DNA of 47,019 nt, from contig JAFUFT010000024.1 in the NCBI GenBank assembly GCA_017469795.1, positions 1 to 47,019 on the forward strand, read 5' to 3'. The notes beneath the pieces were generated by a model. The model saw only the letters and a list, made by a program, of their open reading frames with translations, did not search any database and was not told the origin of the DNA. The DNA is from Oscillospiraceae bacterium (GTDB lineage Bacteria > Bacillota > Clostridia > Oscillospirales > Oscillospiraceae). Shown here in pieces: positions 8,507-16,336 of this stretch (positions are counted from its first letter, which is position 1; every line of letters starts with the position of its first letter). Position numbers and translations under genes: made by a program.

Positions 8507-10291
8507 ATGAAAAAGCAAATCCGGCTGCTGAGCCTGCTGCTTTCCCTGTGCCTGGTGTTTGGCGCACTGACAGCGTGCGGCGGCACCGCAGGCGAGTCCA
8601 ATCAGGGCAGCGCTGCTCCGGCGGAAGCGTCCGCCGCGGAAGCGTCTGAGACTGCGCAGACGGACACGGAAGAAGCCCCTGCACAGGCGGCGGAAGCTGA
8701 GACAGAAGCAGAAGACGGCAGCCTGCTGGAAGAGACGGAAACGCCGGAAGAAGCGGAAACTTCTGATCTGGAAATCGTTCGCACCTATACCGAGGCTGAG
8801 CCCATGCCTCTGGTGGACGAGCCCGTGACACTCACCGCCTGGGACTATGTGGTGCCTCCTGTTATGGAGGTGATCCAGGACTACGGCACCCAGGGCCAGG
8901 TCTATGTGGAGCTGCAGAAGCGCACCGGCGTCACGCTGGACTTCACCACGGCAAACCTGCTCACTGCCACGGATGACATGGCGCTGATGATCGCGGCCAA
9001 CGAACTGCCCGATGTGATCTTCAACTTCGGCATGTTCAACAGCTACAACGACGACGACCTCATTGACGGCGACATCATTGTCAACTACTCCGACTATGAG
9101 GACATTATGCCCAACTACTTTGACATCATCAACAACAACCCCTCCATTGCCCGGGACATCTATACTGAGCAGGGGAACGTCTCCCTGGCGGCGAACATCG
9201 CCAGCGACCTGACGCCCTCCTCCGGCCCCGCCATCCGGCAGGACTGGCTGGACGCGGACGGTCTGGAGACCCCTGTGACGGTGGACGACCTGCATGAGGT
9301 CATGAAGACCTTCCAGACGGAGAACGACAGCACCTATCCCTTCTGGGTCTCCGCCAACGGCAACTCCAGCGTGGCCGGTGCCTACGGCATCAGCTATAAC
9401 GGCGACAACAACGGCGTCGGCGGCTGGATCTGGAACGAGGAGGACGGCATGCAGTACTGCCTGCCCATGGACGGCTTCCGGGATTATGTCCAGCTCCTGG
9501 CGGACTGGTACGCCGAGGGCCTGATTTCCCCGGACTTTGTGTCCAAGACCATGAGCGGCACCGCGCAGGATGACGAGATGGTAGGTGCGAACGGCCATCA
9601 GGGCGCCGGCCTGGTCACCACCTCGGTCATGAGCCTGACCAACCTGGCCGCTTATCTTCCCGAGAGCGATCTGCAGCCCATCCGCGCGGTGGTGCAGAAC
9701 GAGGGAGACCTCTGCGGCTTCGACGATGCGGGCACCTCCCGGATCGGCCGGGGCGGCGCGGCGGTTGCCTGCTCCTGTCCGGACGTGGAGCTGGCCTGCC
9801 GGATCATTGATTACTTCTATTCCGACGAAGGCATCCTTCTGGCCAACTACGGCGTGGAGGGCGTGTCCTTCGAGTACAACGACGACGGGGAGCCGGAACT
9901 CACCGAGCTGGTGACCAACAACCCCGAGGGAAAAGCCTTCGGTCTGTGCCTGATCCTGTATACCTCTTCCACACCCTGCTCCATCGACATCAAGGCCCGG
10001 AACAACTTTGGCTATACCGATGCACAGGTGAAGGCCCTGGAGCTGTGGCTCCGGAACACCGATTCTATGATGGCGCCCGGTTCCGTCTGGGACGTGGACG
10101 CGCAGACCGAGTACTCCACCATTGCCACGGATCTGTCCAGCTTTGTCACGACCAACGTGCTCCAGTTCATCACCGGCGCCAAGCCCATGAGCGACTGGGA
10201 TGCCTTTGTGGACGACGTGCTGGCCTCCTTCGACATCGAACGTATGAAGGAACTCAACGATCAGGCTGTGGAAGCCTATCTCGGCGCATAA
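8507..10291 (+). CDS. Extracellular solute-binding lipoprotein 1
   Basis: A 594-residue secreted lipoprotein. The signal peptide (1-23) ends in lipobox LTAC with C24 as lipidation site. A low-complexity Ala/Glu/Ser/Thr linker (about 25-88) precedes the mature domain. The rest looks like a large ABC sugar-type binding protein of the YtcQ/LplA kind, for example LTAWDYVVPP, NELPDVIFN and IRQDWLDADGL. It is paralogous to the lipoprotein at 18569-20299 (shared IRQDWLD, a later EVMKTFQ/EVLKAFQ match and the DYF/NWCY-EEG segments). No permease or ATPase is adjacent, so it is an orphan receptor that must use a distant transporter. The ligand is unknown; oligosaccharide is likely by family. Confidence 0.85.
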   Translation: MKKQIRLLSLLLSLCLVFGALTACGGTAGESNQGSAAPAEASAAEASETAQTDTEEAPAQAAEAETEAEDGSLLEETETPEEAETSDLEIVRTYTEAEPMPLVDEPVTLTAWDYVVPPVMEVIQDYGTQGQVYVELQKRTGVTLDFTTANLLTATDDMALMIAANELPDVIFNFGMFNSYNDDDLIDGDIIVNYSDYEDIMPNYFDIINNNPSIARDIYTEQGNVSLAANIASDLTPSSGPAIRQDWLDADGLETPVTVDDLHEVMKTFQTENDSTYPFWVSANGNSSVAGAYGISYNGDNNGVGGWIWNEEDGMQYCLPMDGFRDYVQLLADWYAEGLISPDFVSKTMSGTAQDDEMVGANGHQGAGLVTTSVMSLTNLAAYLPESDLQPIRAVVQNEGDLCGFDDAGTSRIGRGGAAVACSCPDVELACRIIDYFYSDEGILLANYGVEGVSFEYNDDGEPELTELVTNNPEGKAFGLCLILYTSSTPCSIDIKARNNFGYTDAQVKALELWLRNTDSMMAPGSVWDVDAQTEYSTIATDLSSFVTTNVLQFITGAKPMSDWDAFVDDVLASFDIERMKELNDQAVEAYLGA

Positions 10292-10314
10292 CAACACCCA
10301 TTTCCTTTTTGCGG

Positions 10315-10345
10315 AGCGGCAGGCGGGGGGCCTGCCGCTTCTGCG
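10315..10345 (+). terminator. Terminator after lipoprotein 1
   Basis: AGCGGCAGGC and GCCTGCCGCT form a 10-bp stem around GGGG-type loop bases; a T/C-rich tail follows, ending at the next promoter. Confidence 0.65.
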
Positions 10346-10349
10346 TTTC

Positions 10350-10377
10350 TTGACAAATTCCCGCCTTTTGGTAAAAT
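10350..10377 (+). promoter_or_regulatory. Promoter of LysR gene 1
   Basis: TTGACA (10350-10355), a 16-bp spacer and TAAAAT (10372-10377), 24 bp before the ATG. Confidence 0.75.
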
Positions 10378-10400
10378 GAACGGAGAAAGGCGGGTGCGAA

Positions 10401-11366
10401 ATGGAACTGTCGCTGCTTTACTACTTCAAGACCGTTGCCGAGATGGAAAACATCACCAAGGCGGCGGAATCCCTGTATATCTCCCAGCCGGCCCTCAGCA
10501 AGGCCATCGCCAAACTGGAAAAAAGCCTGGATGTGACGCTGTTTGAGCGCCGCAAAGGGCGGATCAGCCTCTCCGCCATGGGGAAGGTCTATTATGAATA
10601 TGTATCCTCCGCCTTTCAGGTGCTTGAGCAGGGGGAGCGGCGGCTCGCGGAGCTGATGCACCAGTCCGGCGATACGGTGGCCATTGCATCTCCTGTGGCC
10701 GGAGTGCTCCATGAGCTGATCTATGACTTCCTCTCCGCCGGGGAACAGGTCCAGATCCACCAGTTCCTCTATGAGGAGCATATCCTGGAAAGCGAACTGC
10801 TTTCCGGCGCGCTGGATTTCGCGGTGACCCCGGTGACCATCGAGAACAGCGAGATCGAGCAGATCAAGCTCATGGAGGAAGAGGTCTTTATCGTGGTCAG
10901 CCAGAACCACCCGCTGGCAAACGGAAAATATGTGCAGCTGCAGGAGTTCCGGGAGGACAATTTCCTGGTGGATGAGGCCAGCTTTGACCAGAAGATCATC
11001 AAGGTCCTTTGCGGTCTGGCAGGCTTCGAACCAAAAATCCTCCTGCACTCCAATGAGGGCGACCTGATCGACGACGCCATGCGGAACAACCTGGGCGCGG
11101 CGCTGGTGCCGGCCAATATGATCTACCGGAAGAACATGCGGGGACTTCGGGCGCTGCGGGCCACGGATGTGGAACTGGTGCGGCTGCTGTCCATTGCCAA
11201 GCGGCGGGACCGGCATCTGCACTCCAACGCGGCCCGGCTTTACAACTACGCCATCCACTATTTCAAAAACCTGGGACGGGAACTGGACGAGTATTTCGGC
11301 CGGGAGTTCCCGGAAAACGAATTTGCCGGGCGGAAGCGACTTGGTATCAATAACCTGAAGGAATGA
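10401..11366 (+). CDS. LysR-family transcriptional regulator
   Basis: A 321-residue LysR-type regulator. The N-terminal winged helix-turn-helix (about 1-60) shows the hallmark NITKAAESLYISQPALSK and LFERRKGR. The C-terminal effector-binding domain (about 85-300) has the usual periplasmic-binding-protein fold pattern, such as VVSQNHPLANG and an EGD-LIDDAM segment. Such proteins sense a small molecule and usually act on a divergent gene, but here no divergent gene exists: the upstream gene runs the same way. Its target may be the lipoprotein before it, or lie elsewhere. It has its own promoter and shares a bidirectional terminator with the dus gene. Confidence 0.9.
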   Translation: MELSLLYYFKTVAEMENITKAAESLYISQPALSKAIAKLEKSLDVTLFERRKGRISLSAMGKVYYEYVSSAFQVLEQGERRLAELMHQSGDTVAIASPVAGVLHELIYDFLSAGEQVQIHQFLYEEHILESELLSGALDFAVTPVTIENSEIEQIKLMEEEVFIVVSQNHPLANGKYVQLQEFREDNFLVDEASFDQKIIKVLCGLAGFEPKILLHSNEGDLIDDAMRNNLGAALVPANMIYRKNMRGLRALRATDVELVRLLSIAKRRDRHLHSNAARLYNYAIHYFKNLGRELDEYFGREFPENEFAGRKRLGINNLKE

Positions 11367-11369
11367 AAG

Positions 11370-11399
11370 ACACCCTGCGGACAAAAGTCTGCAGGGTGT
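11370..11399. terminator. Bidirectional terminator, lysR / dus
   Basis: ACACCCTGC and GCAGGGTGT, with an inner GAC-AAAA-GTC stem, form a long hairpin between two converging genes, with a T-rich side in each direction. Confidence 0.8.
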
Positions 11400-11402
11400 T
11401 TC

Positions 11403-12368
11403 TCAGCTCCAGTTCACGTCTGCCTCATCCCGGAGCGGAAGCTCCCGGAAGATCCTGGCCACCGTGGCCTGATACTCCGTCAGGGACGTGGTTTTCCGGA
11501 GGGTCCGCCAACAGGCGTCCCGCCGGTCGAACAGCAGGATCAGGTAGGTCCAGATCTCCTTCATGCGGAACATGGTGGGTTTTGGCCCGTGCAGCCGGGC
11601 GGCGGTCTCCTGAAAGAATTCCTCACAGAAGGCCCGGAGAGTTTCCCGGTCCGCGCCAGCGCCGCCCTGAAGCTTCCGCGCCAGCGCCGGATCCGCCACA
11701 AGTCCCCGTCCCAGCATGACCGATTCTGGCTCCGGATGGGATGAAAAGATCCGCTGGCAGTCGGAGACTCTTGCGATGCCGCCGCTGAGAGTGACCGGGG
11801 TGCGGCTGTGGGAAAACGCCCAATCGTAGGAGGAGAGCTGGACGGGGCCGCGATACAGATCGTCCCGGACCCGGGGATGAAGGATCAGTGTCTTGACCGG
11901 ATACCGGTTGAACAGCTCGAGCAGCGCGGGGAACTCCTCCGGATCGGATTTTCCCAGCCTGGTTTTGATGGAGATCTCCAGGGGGCAGGAGGAGAAGATC
12001 TCATCGAGAAATGCGCGCAGCATTTCCCGGCGCTCCGGGAAAATCAGACCGGAGCCTTTCCCCTTGGCGGTGACGGTGCCGGAGGGACAGCCCAGATTCA
12101 GATTGACCTCCCGGTAGCCCAGATCCCGCAGAATGGCCGCACCGGCAAGAAAATGCCCGGCGTGACAGGTGAGCAGCTGCGGCACCAGGTCGATCCCGGG
12201 ATTGTTTTCCGGCAGCACCTCCCGCAGCTCCTTGCTCGAAAAGACCTTTCCCTCCGCCGGAGAGAGGAATGGCGTATAGTACCGGTCGACGCCGGGGAAA
12301 TACTTGTGATGGAGCCGGCGGAACAGGTCGTCCGTGATGCCCTCCATCGGGGCGAATTCATAATGCAA
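11403..12368 (-). CDS. tRNA-dihydrouridine synthase family protein
   Basis: A 321-residue flavoenzyme that reduces uridine to dihydrouridine in tRNA. It starts with the family motif YEFAPMEGITDDLFRR and has the catalytic Cys in NLNLGCPSGTV (C94), followed by KGKGSGLI, the FMN-phosphate segment TLILHPR and later LSGGI. The open frame reaches 12476, but the sequence conserved in the family starts at the TTG codon 12366-12368, which has GGGAGG 6 nt upstream. I take TTG as the start. A TATAAT -10 element lies at 12396-12401 on the minus strand without a clear -35. Which tRNA position it modifies cannot be told. Confidence 0.9.
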   Translation of the reverse strand: MHYEFAPMEGITDDLFRRLHHKYFPGVDRYYTPFLSPAEGKVFSSKELREVLPENNPGIDLVPQLLTCHAGHFLAGAAILRDLGYREVNLNLGCPSGTVTAKGKGSGLIFPERREMLRAFLDEIFSSCPLEISIKTRLGKSDPEEFPALLELFNRYPVKTLILHPRVRDDLYRGPVQLSSYDWAFSHSRTPVTLSGGIARVSDCQRIFSSHPEPESVMLGRGLVADPALARKLQGGAGADRETLRAFCEEFFQETAARLHGPKPTMFRMKEIWTYLILLFDRRDACWRTLRKTTSLTEYQATVARIFRELPLRDEADVNWS

Positions 12369-12469
12369 TGCGATCCTCCCAAACGTTTTTCTGTTATTAT
12401 ACTGCACCGGCGCAGAAAATCCAGACACTCTTTCAAAAAAGATCGGAAAGGGGAGAACAGAATCCGGAC

Positions 12470-12498
12470 TTGACAATCCCAGACGGACAAACTATGAT
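12470..12498 (+). promoter_or_regulatory. Promoter of glycine-riboswitch transcript
   Basis: TTGACA (12470-12475), a 17-bp spacer and TATGAT (12493-12498). It is placed so that transcription starts a few bases before the aptamer. Confidence 0.85.
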
Positions 12499-12516
12499 TA
12501 TCTGCGTCAGGATGAA

Positions 12517-12630
12517 GGATCCGGGAGAGCGCCCCAGACCGGGGGCCGCCGAAGGGGCTATACTCTCAGGCAAAAGGGCTGGATCGGGACTGCACTCTGG
12601 AAAGCATTTGCACCGACGAAGCAATCGGCC
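12517..12630 (+). ncRNA. Glycine riboswitch, single aptamer
   Basis: The conserved glycine aptamer core is plain: GGGAGAGC (12523-12530), GCCGAAGGGGC (12547-12557), ACTCTCAGGCAAAAGGGCTG (12562-12581), then the CTGGAAAGC and GCACCGACGAAGCAA segments. The GAGAG/CTCTC pairing forms the usual stem. Only one full aptamer is visible; after 12630 the sequence goes into a terminator rather than a second aptamer. It lies in the leader of an AGCS amino-acid symporter gene, a known target of this riboswitch class. Other glycine riboswitches upstream of transporters can be on- or off-switches; the direction here is not clear from sequence alone. Confidence 0.93.
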
Positions 12631-12658
12631 CTCCGGCCGAGCATCTTTCAGGTTTTCA

Positions 12659-12697
12659 GACAGAGTACGCTCAGACAGGGCGTGCTCTGTCTTTTTT
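12659..12697 (+). terminator. Riboswitch expression-platform terminator
   Basis: GACAGAGTACGC (12659-12670) pairs with GCGTGCTCTGTC (12680-12691) with one G-T wobble, followed by six T. It sits between the glycine aptamer and the symporter start, so control is by transcription attenuation. Confidence 0.85.
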
Positions 12698-12736
12698 CCG
12701 GAGATGAAAAAGCCGAATCAAGAAAAGGGGTATCAT

Positions 12737-14131
12737 ATGTTTGCTCAAATTGTCAGTGCAGTGGACAACTTCCTGTGGGGCTGGCCGCTGATCATTCTGC
12801 TGTTCGGAACGCATATCTTTATGACTTTCCGAACCGGGTTCATTCAGAAGGATATTTTCAGGGCCATCCGGCTTTCCGTGACCCGGGACGAGGACTCCGA
12901 AGGGGATGTGTCCCAGTTCGGCGCCCTGACCACGGCCTTGTCCTCCACCATCGGAACAGGAAACATCATCGGCGTCGGCACAGCCATCGCCATGGGTGGA
13001 CCGGGATCGGTGCTTTGGATGTGGCTGACCGGCCTGTTCGGAATCGCCACCAAATATGCTGAGACGCTCATCGCGGTCAAATTCCGGGTCCGCAGTGAAA
13101 ACGGCAGCATGATCGGCGGCGCCATGTACGCCCTGGACCGGGGCCTCCACGCCAAGTGGGCGGGGATCGTATTTGCGCTGCTGGCGGCGGTTTGTGCCTT
13201 CGGGATCGGCTGCATGGTTCAGGCCAACGCAGTCGTCACAAACATTACCGGGAACTTCCACGTGCCTGCGCTGGCGGTGGCCATTGTGCTCAGCCTTATC
13301 GTGGCGCTGGTGATTCTGGGGGGCATCCGATCCATCACCAGCGTGTCCGAAAAACTGGTGCCGTTTATGGCGCTGTTCTATGTGGCGGGCAGTCTGATCA
13401 TTCTGGTGATGAACCGGGACGTGCTGGGACAGGCAGTCCTGACGATCCTCTCCTCCGCGGTCAGCCCGAGAGCGGTGGGCGGCGGATTCGTGGGCAGCAC
13501 CATCGCCACGGCTTGCCGCTACGGCTTTGCCCGGGGCCTGTTCTCCAATGAATCCGGCATGGGATCAGCGCCGCTGGTGGCCTCGGCCGCACAGACCAGG
13601 AATCCCAAGCGTCAGGCTATGGTTGCCATGACGGGGACCTTCTGGGATACCGTGGTAATCTGCCTGATGACTGGACTGGTGCTGGTGTCCTGCATCCTCA
13701 AATACCCGGAGATCGACGCTGCCGCCCTCAACGGCGCGGAGCTGACCAGCAGAGCTTTTTCCATGATCCCCTATGTAGGACTCCCGATCCTGGTGGTGGG
13801 ACTGATCACCTTTGCGTTCTCCACCATTCTGGGGTGGTACTATTACGGGGAGCGCTGCGCGGTATATCTCTTCGGAGAAAAAGTGATCCTCCTCTACAAG
13901 ATCCTCTGGGTGATCGGCGTGTTTGTGGGCGCCATGGTGGAGCTGAACCTGATCTGGAACATTGCAGATCTGCTCAACGGACTCATGGCAGTGCCGAATA
14001 TCGCGGCAGTGCTGCTGCTGAGCGGTTTGGTGGCCCGGGAGACGAAGAAATACAGCGGAACGCATATAAACGACAGAGATGAGACTCAAATCCCGACCCT
14101 CAACAATTCAAAATCCGGCGTGCTCTGGTAA
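12737..14131 (+). CDS. AGCS-family sodium:alanine/glycine symporter
   Basis: A 464-residue membrane protein with about ten transmembrane helices. The family signature is clear in TALSSTIGTGNIIGVGTAIA followed by GGPGSVLWMW, and in the later GFARGLFSNESGMGSAP. AGCS proteins bring in alanine or glycine with Na+ or H+. The glycine riboswitch upstream points to glycine as substrate or regulator. The ATG at 12737 follows AAAAGGGG; the long upstream open frame runs through the riboswitch and is not coding. A Mrp Na+/H+ system in the same window could supply the sodium gradient, which is inference. Confidence 0.94.
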   Translation: MFAQIVSAVDNFLWGWPLIILLFGTHIFMTFRTGFIQKDIFRAIRLSVTRDEDSEGDVSQFGALTTALSSTIGTGNIIGVGTAIAMGGPGSVLWMWLTGLFGIATKYAETLIAVKFRVRSENGSMIGGAMYALDRGLHAKWAGIVFALLAAVCAFGIGCMVQANAVVTNITGNFHVPALAVAIVLSLIVALVILGGIRSITSVSEKLVPFMALFYVAGSLIILVMNRDVLGQAVLTILSSAVSPRAVGGGFVGSTIATACRYGFARGLFSNESGMGSAPLVASAAQTRNPKRQAMVAMTGTFWDTVVICLMTGLVLVSCILKYPEIDAAALNGAELTSRAFSMIPYVGLPILVVGLITFAFSTILGWYYYGERCAVYLFGEKVILLYKILWVIGVFVGAMVELNLIWNIADLLNGLMAVPNIAAVLLLSGLVARETKKYSGTHINDRDETQIPTLNNSKSGVLW

Positions 14132-14133
14132 AA

Positions 14134-14175
14134 GAACCGGGCCATGGAGCGTTGTCTCCATGGCCCGGTTCCTTT
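14134..14175. terminator. Bidirectional terminator, AGCS / ThrE
   Basis: A perfect 16-bp stem, GAACCGGGCCATGGAG with its complement, lies between the two converging genes. Confidence 0.88.
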
Positions 14176-14182
14176 GACAGAT

Positions 14183-15481
14183 TCAGTTTGAATCGGAGGA
14201 GGTCTCCGACGGATGAATTCCGCGCACCAGCCGCAGGTGCCGTCCCTTGCGGATGTAGTGGGCGATGACATAGCTCAGCACGAATCCGATGCTCATGCCG
14301 AGGAGTGCCTGAAAGCACTGGAAGGCGCTGCCCTCCATCATGGCCCGGTCCTCAAAATACAGCCCCACCAGCGTGTAGTAGAACAGATCGCCGGGGATCA
14401 GGGGGACAATGGAGGGATAGACAAAATAGGTGGAGGGATCCTTCCGAAGGGAGGCCAGCACCTCTCCGTAGAGGGCGGCAAACAGCGCAGAAAGCCCCAC
14501 ATACAGCAACCGGTAGGAGGTCAGGGGCGTCAGCGTCAGCAGGACGATCCTGGTCAGCGCGCCGCCCAGCCCCGCCAGCCAAAGGTCCCTGGGCTGGATC
14601 CGGAACACAAGTCCGAAGCTGACGGAGGCCAGAAAAGACAGGGCCACCAGCAGCACCGGATGGGTCAGGGTCGCCACGACGACATCGCCGGTTTCCACCT
14701 GCATCCCCAGCGCCCAGATTGCGCCGTAGAGTCCGAAGGCGAGAGCCATGGTTTCCACGGTCACCTTCGCCACCTGCAGGATGCCGTTCATCTCGTTGCC
14801 GCAGAGCAGGTTCCGCACGGCGTTGACCAGCGGGATGCCCGGGATCACCAACATGGACAGGGTGATCAGAATGACGGCGATGTTCCGGCCGATCCCCATC
14901 CGCCCGAGCAGGATCGCGGCCGCTGCGGCCAGCCCCGTGGTGATGGCGTTGATTACGACCTTGTCCAGTCCCGGCTTTTCCAGAATCCGCATCAGATAGT
15001 GCATCAGCACCGTGACGATCACCACAGGGGGAAGGTCCGGGACTCCGCCGCCGAAGATCAGACACAGACAGCACATGGCCACAATCTGGGCTATCAGCAC
15101 CAGCCAGTCGGGATAGCCTTTCACCTCTGTGGCCTCGGAGAGCATCTTCTTCAGCCTGCCGGCGCCCGGGGTCTGCTCCGCCACGGCGAAGCTCAGACGG
15201 TTGAGCTTTTTGAGCTGCTCGAGATGGATGGCCGACGGAGGGATCGAGCCCTGACGGGTGGCATATTTCCCGGTCTCATCCCGGGCACTGAGGGAGATGT
15301 AGCTGCTTAAAAGGTACAGGCTCACGTCATGGAGCCCGTAGGCGTGGCAGATTCGGTCCACTGCCAGACTGACACGCTCCAGATTTGCGCCGCTGACGAC
15401 CATCCGACGGCTCAGATCCACGCAGAAATCCAGAATGTTTTCCAGCCGGGTCTGCTCATGTTTTGCGTTGTGATTTGCCAT
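14183..15481 (-). CDS. Threonine/serine exporter family protein (ThrE-like)
   Basis: A 432-residue protein combining the two ThrE domains. The soluble N-terminal part (about 1-120) has the pattern SGANLERVSLAVDRICHAYG, which is characteristic of DUF1212. About ten transmembrane helices follow, including GIPLVNAVRNLLCGNEMNG and the C-terminal VPLIPGDLFYYTLVGLYFED segment typical of DUF3815. Many Firmicutes split these domains over two genes; here they are fused as in Corynebacterium ThrE. By family it exports threonine or serine with the proton gradient. It shares a terminator with the AGCS symporter, so an amino-acid importer and exporter stand tail to tail. Confidence 0.9.
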   Translation of the reverse strand: MANHNAKHEQTRLENILDFCVDLSRRMVVSGANLERVSLAVDRICHAYGLHDVSLYLLSSYISLSARDETGKYATRQGSIPPSAIHLEQLKKLNRLSFAVAEQTPGAGRLKKMLSEATEVKGYPDWLVLIAQIVAMCCLCLIFGGGVPDLPPVVIVTVLMHYLMRILEKPGLDKVVINAITTGLAAAAAILLGRMGIGRNIAVILITLSMLVIPGIPLVNAVRNLLCGNEMNGILQVAKVTVETMALAFGLYGAIWALGMQVETGDVVVATLTHPVLLVALSFLASVSFGLVFRIQPRDLWLAGLGGALTRIVLLTLTPLTSYRLLYVGLSALFAALYGEVLASLRKDPSTYFVYPSIVPLIPGDLFYYTLVGLYFEDRAMMEGSAFQCFQALLGMSIGFVLSYVIAHYIRKGRHLRLVRGIHPSETSSDSN

Positions 15482-15535
15482 AATGACCTCATTTCCTGGT
15501 AATTGGGGACCCGGTTTAGTCCCGGGGCTCGAGTT

Positions 15536-15563
15536 ATGATACCATATTCTGCGAAAAGGTCAA
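15536..15563 (-). promoter_or_regulatory. Promoter of thrE-like gene
   Basis: On the minus strand TTGACC (15558-15563), a 16-bp spacer and TATCAT (15536-15541). The leader contains a GGGAC/GTCCC hairpin. Confidence 0.6.
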
Positions 15564-15596
15564 GCGGTTTTCCGAAAGCGGGCAGCGGATCCGGTG

Positions 15597-15625
15597 TTGC
15601 GTTTTGCCGCCGCGGGGGATAAAAT
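15597..15625 (+). promoter_or_regulatory. Promoter of Nudix gene
   Basis: TTGCGT (15597-15602), a 17-bp spacer and TAAAAT (15620-15625), 36 bp before the ATG. Confidence 0.65.
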
Positions 15626-15661
15626 AGAACTCGAAACAAAAAAATAGACGGAGGACAGGAA

Positions 15662-16231
15662 ATGCGGACAAAACAACATATGGAACTGGCGCTGCGCCGG
15701 GTCCTGACCGGGGAAGGTCTTGCAAGGCCTGACTTTGCCGTCGTGATCCCGGTGATCTGGACGCAGAATGGTCCGGAGCTGCTGATCGAGGTCCGTGCAG
15801 CGGGAATCTCGCAGGAGGGAGATCCCTGTTTTCCCGGAGGAAGGATCGAACCCGGAGAGACCCCGGCCCAGGCCGCAGCGCGGGAACTGGAGGAAGAACT
15901 GGGCATGCGGATCGAACCGGAACAGCTTCTGGGGCAGCTTCCGACGGTGCAGACCTATCTGGGAGGGCGGACAGACGTGTTTGTGGGATCGCTTCCGGGA
16001 GACGCGCGGGATCAGCTCCGGATCAACCGGGCGGAGGTGGCCCAGCTGCTTCAGGTGCCGGTTAGTTTTTTCCTGGAGCGTCCGACGAATTCCTGCTACG
16101 GGGTGCAGGGACATACGGTCTGGGGCATGACAGCCGGTGCGATCCGGCATCTCTGCGCTGCATGGAGGCAGGCGGAGCGGGAGACCGAAAGCCCGGAATC
16201 CGCCTTCTCAAACGGAAACCGACATACATGA
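15662..16231 (+). CDS. Nudix hydrolase, CoA-pyrophosphatase-like
   Basis: A 189-residue cytoplasmic hydrolase of nucleoside diphosphate-linked compounds. A complete Nudix box lies at 60-82: G60, E66, R74-E75, E78-E79, G81. The preceding DPCFPGGRIEPGE segment resembles the CoA diphosphatase subgroup (NudL type, FPGG before the box), so CoA or acyl-CoA is a likely substrate, though other dinucleotides are possible. The ATG at 15662 has GGAGG-type sequence 6-10 nt upstream. It stands alone between an exporter and the large flavin reductase. Confidence 0.87.
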   Translation: MRTKQHMELALRRVLTGEGLARPDFAVVIPVIWTQNGPELLIEVRAAGISQEGDPCFPGGRIEPGETPAQAAARELEEELGMRIEPEQLLGQLPTVQTYLGGRTDVFVGSLPGDARDQLRINRAEVAQLLQVPVSFFLERPTNSCYGVQGHTVWGMTAGAIRHLCAAWRQAERETESPESAFSNGNRHT

Positions 16232-16264
16232 CACAAAATGAAACTACCGCCGGTGCGGGAAGTT

Positions 16265-16273
16265 TGCTACAAT
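16265..16273 (+). promoter_or_regulatory. Extended -10 promoter of OYE gene 1
   Basis: TGCTACAAT is an extended -10 element (TG-N-TACAAT); no good -35 is seen. The AGGAG ribosome site and ATG follow at 16337. Confidence 0.5.
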
Positions 16274-16336
16274 AAATATGTAGAATTCTAAAACAGAGCG
16301 ATTAGAACGGCTCTGTTCGGGAAAGGAGCAATCAAT

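Noticed and set aside
12368..12736. In-frame N-terminal extension of the AGCS symporter
   Set aside because: It runs through the promoter, glycine riboswitch and terminator, which are better supported; the ATG at 12737 has its own ribosome site.
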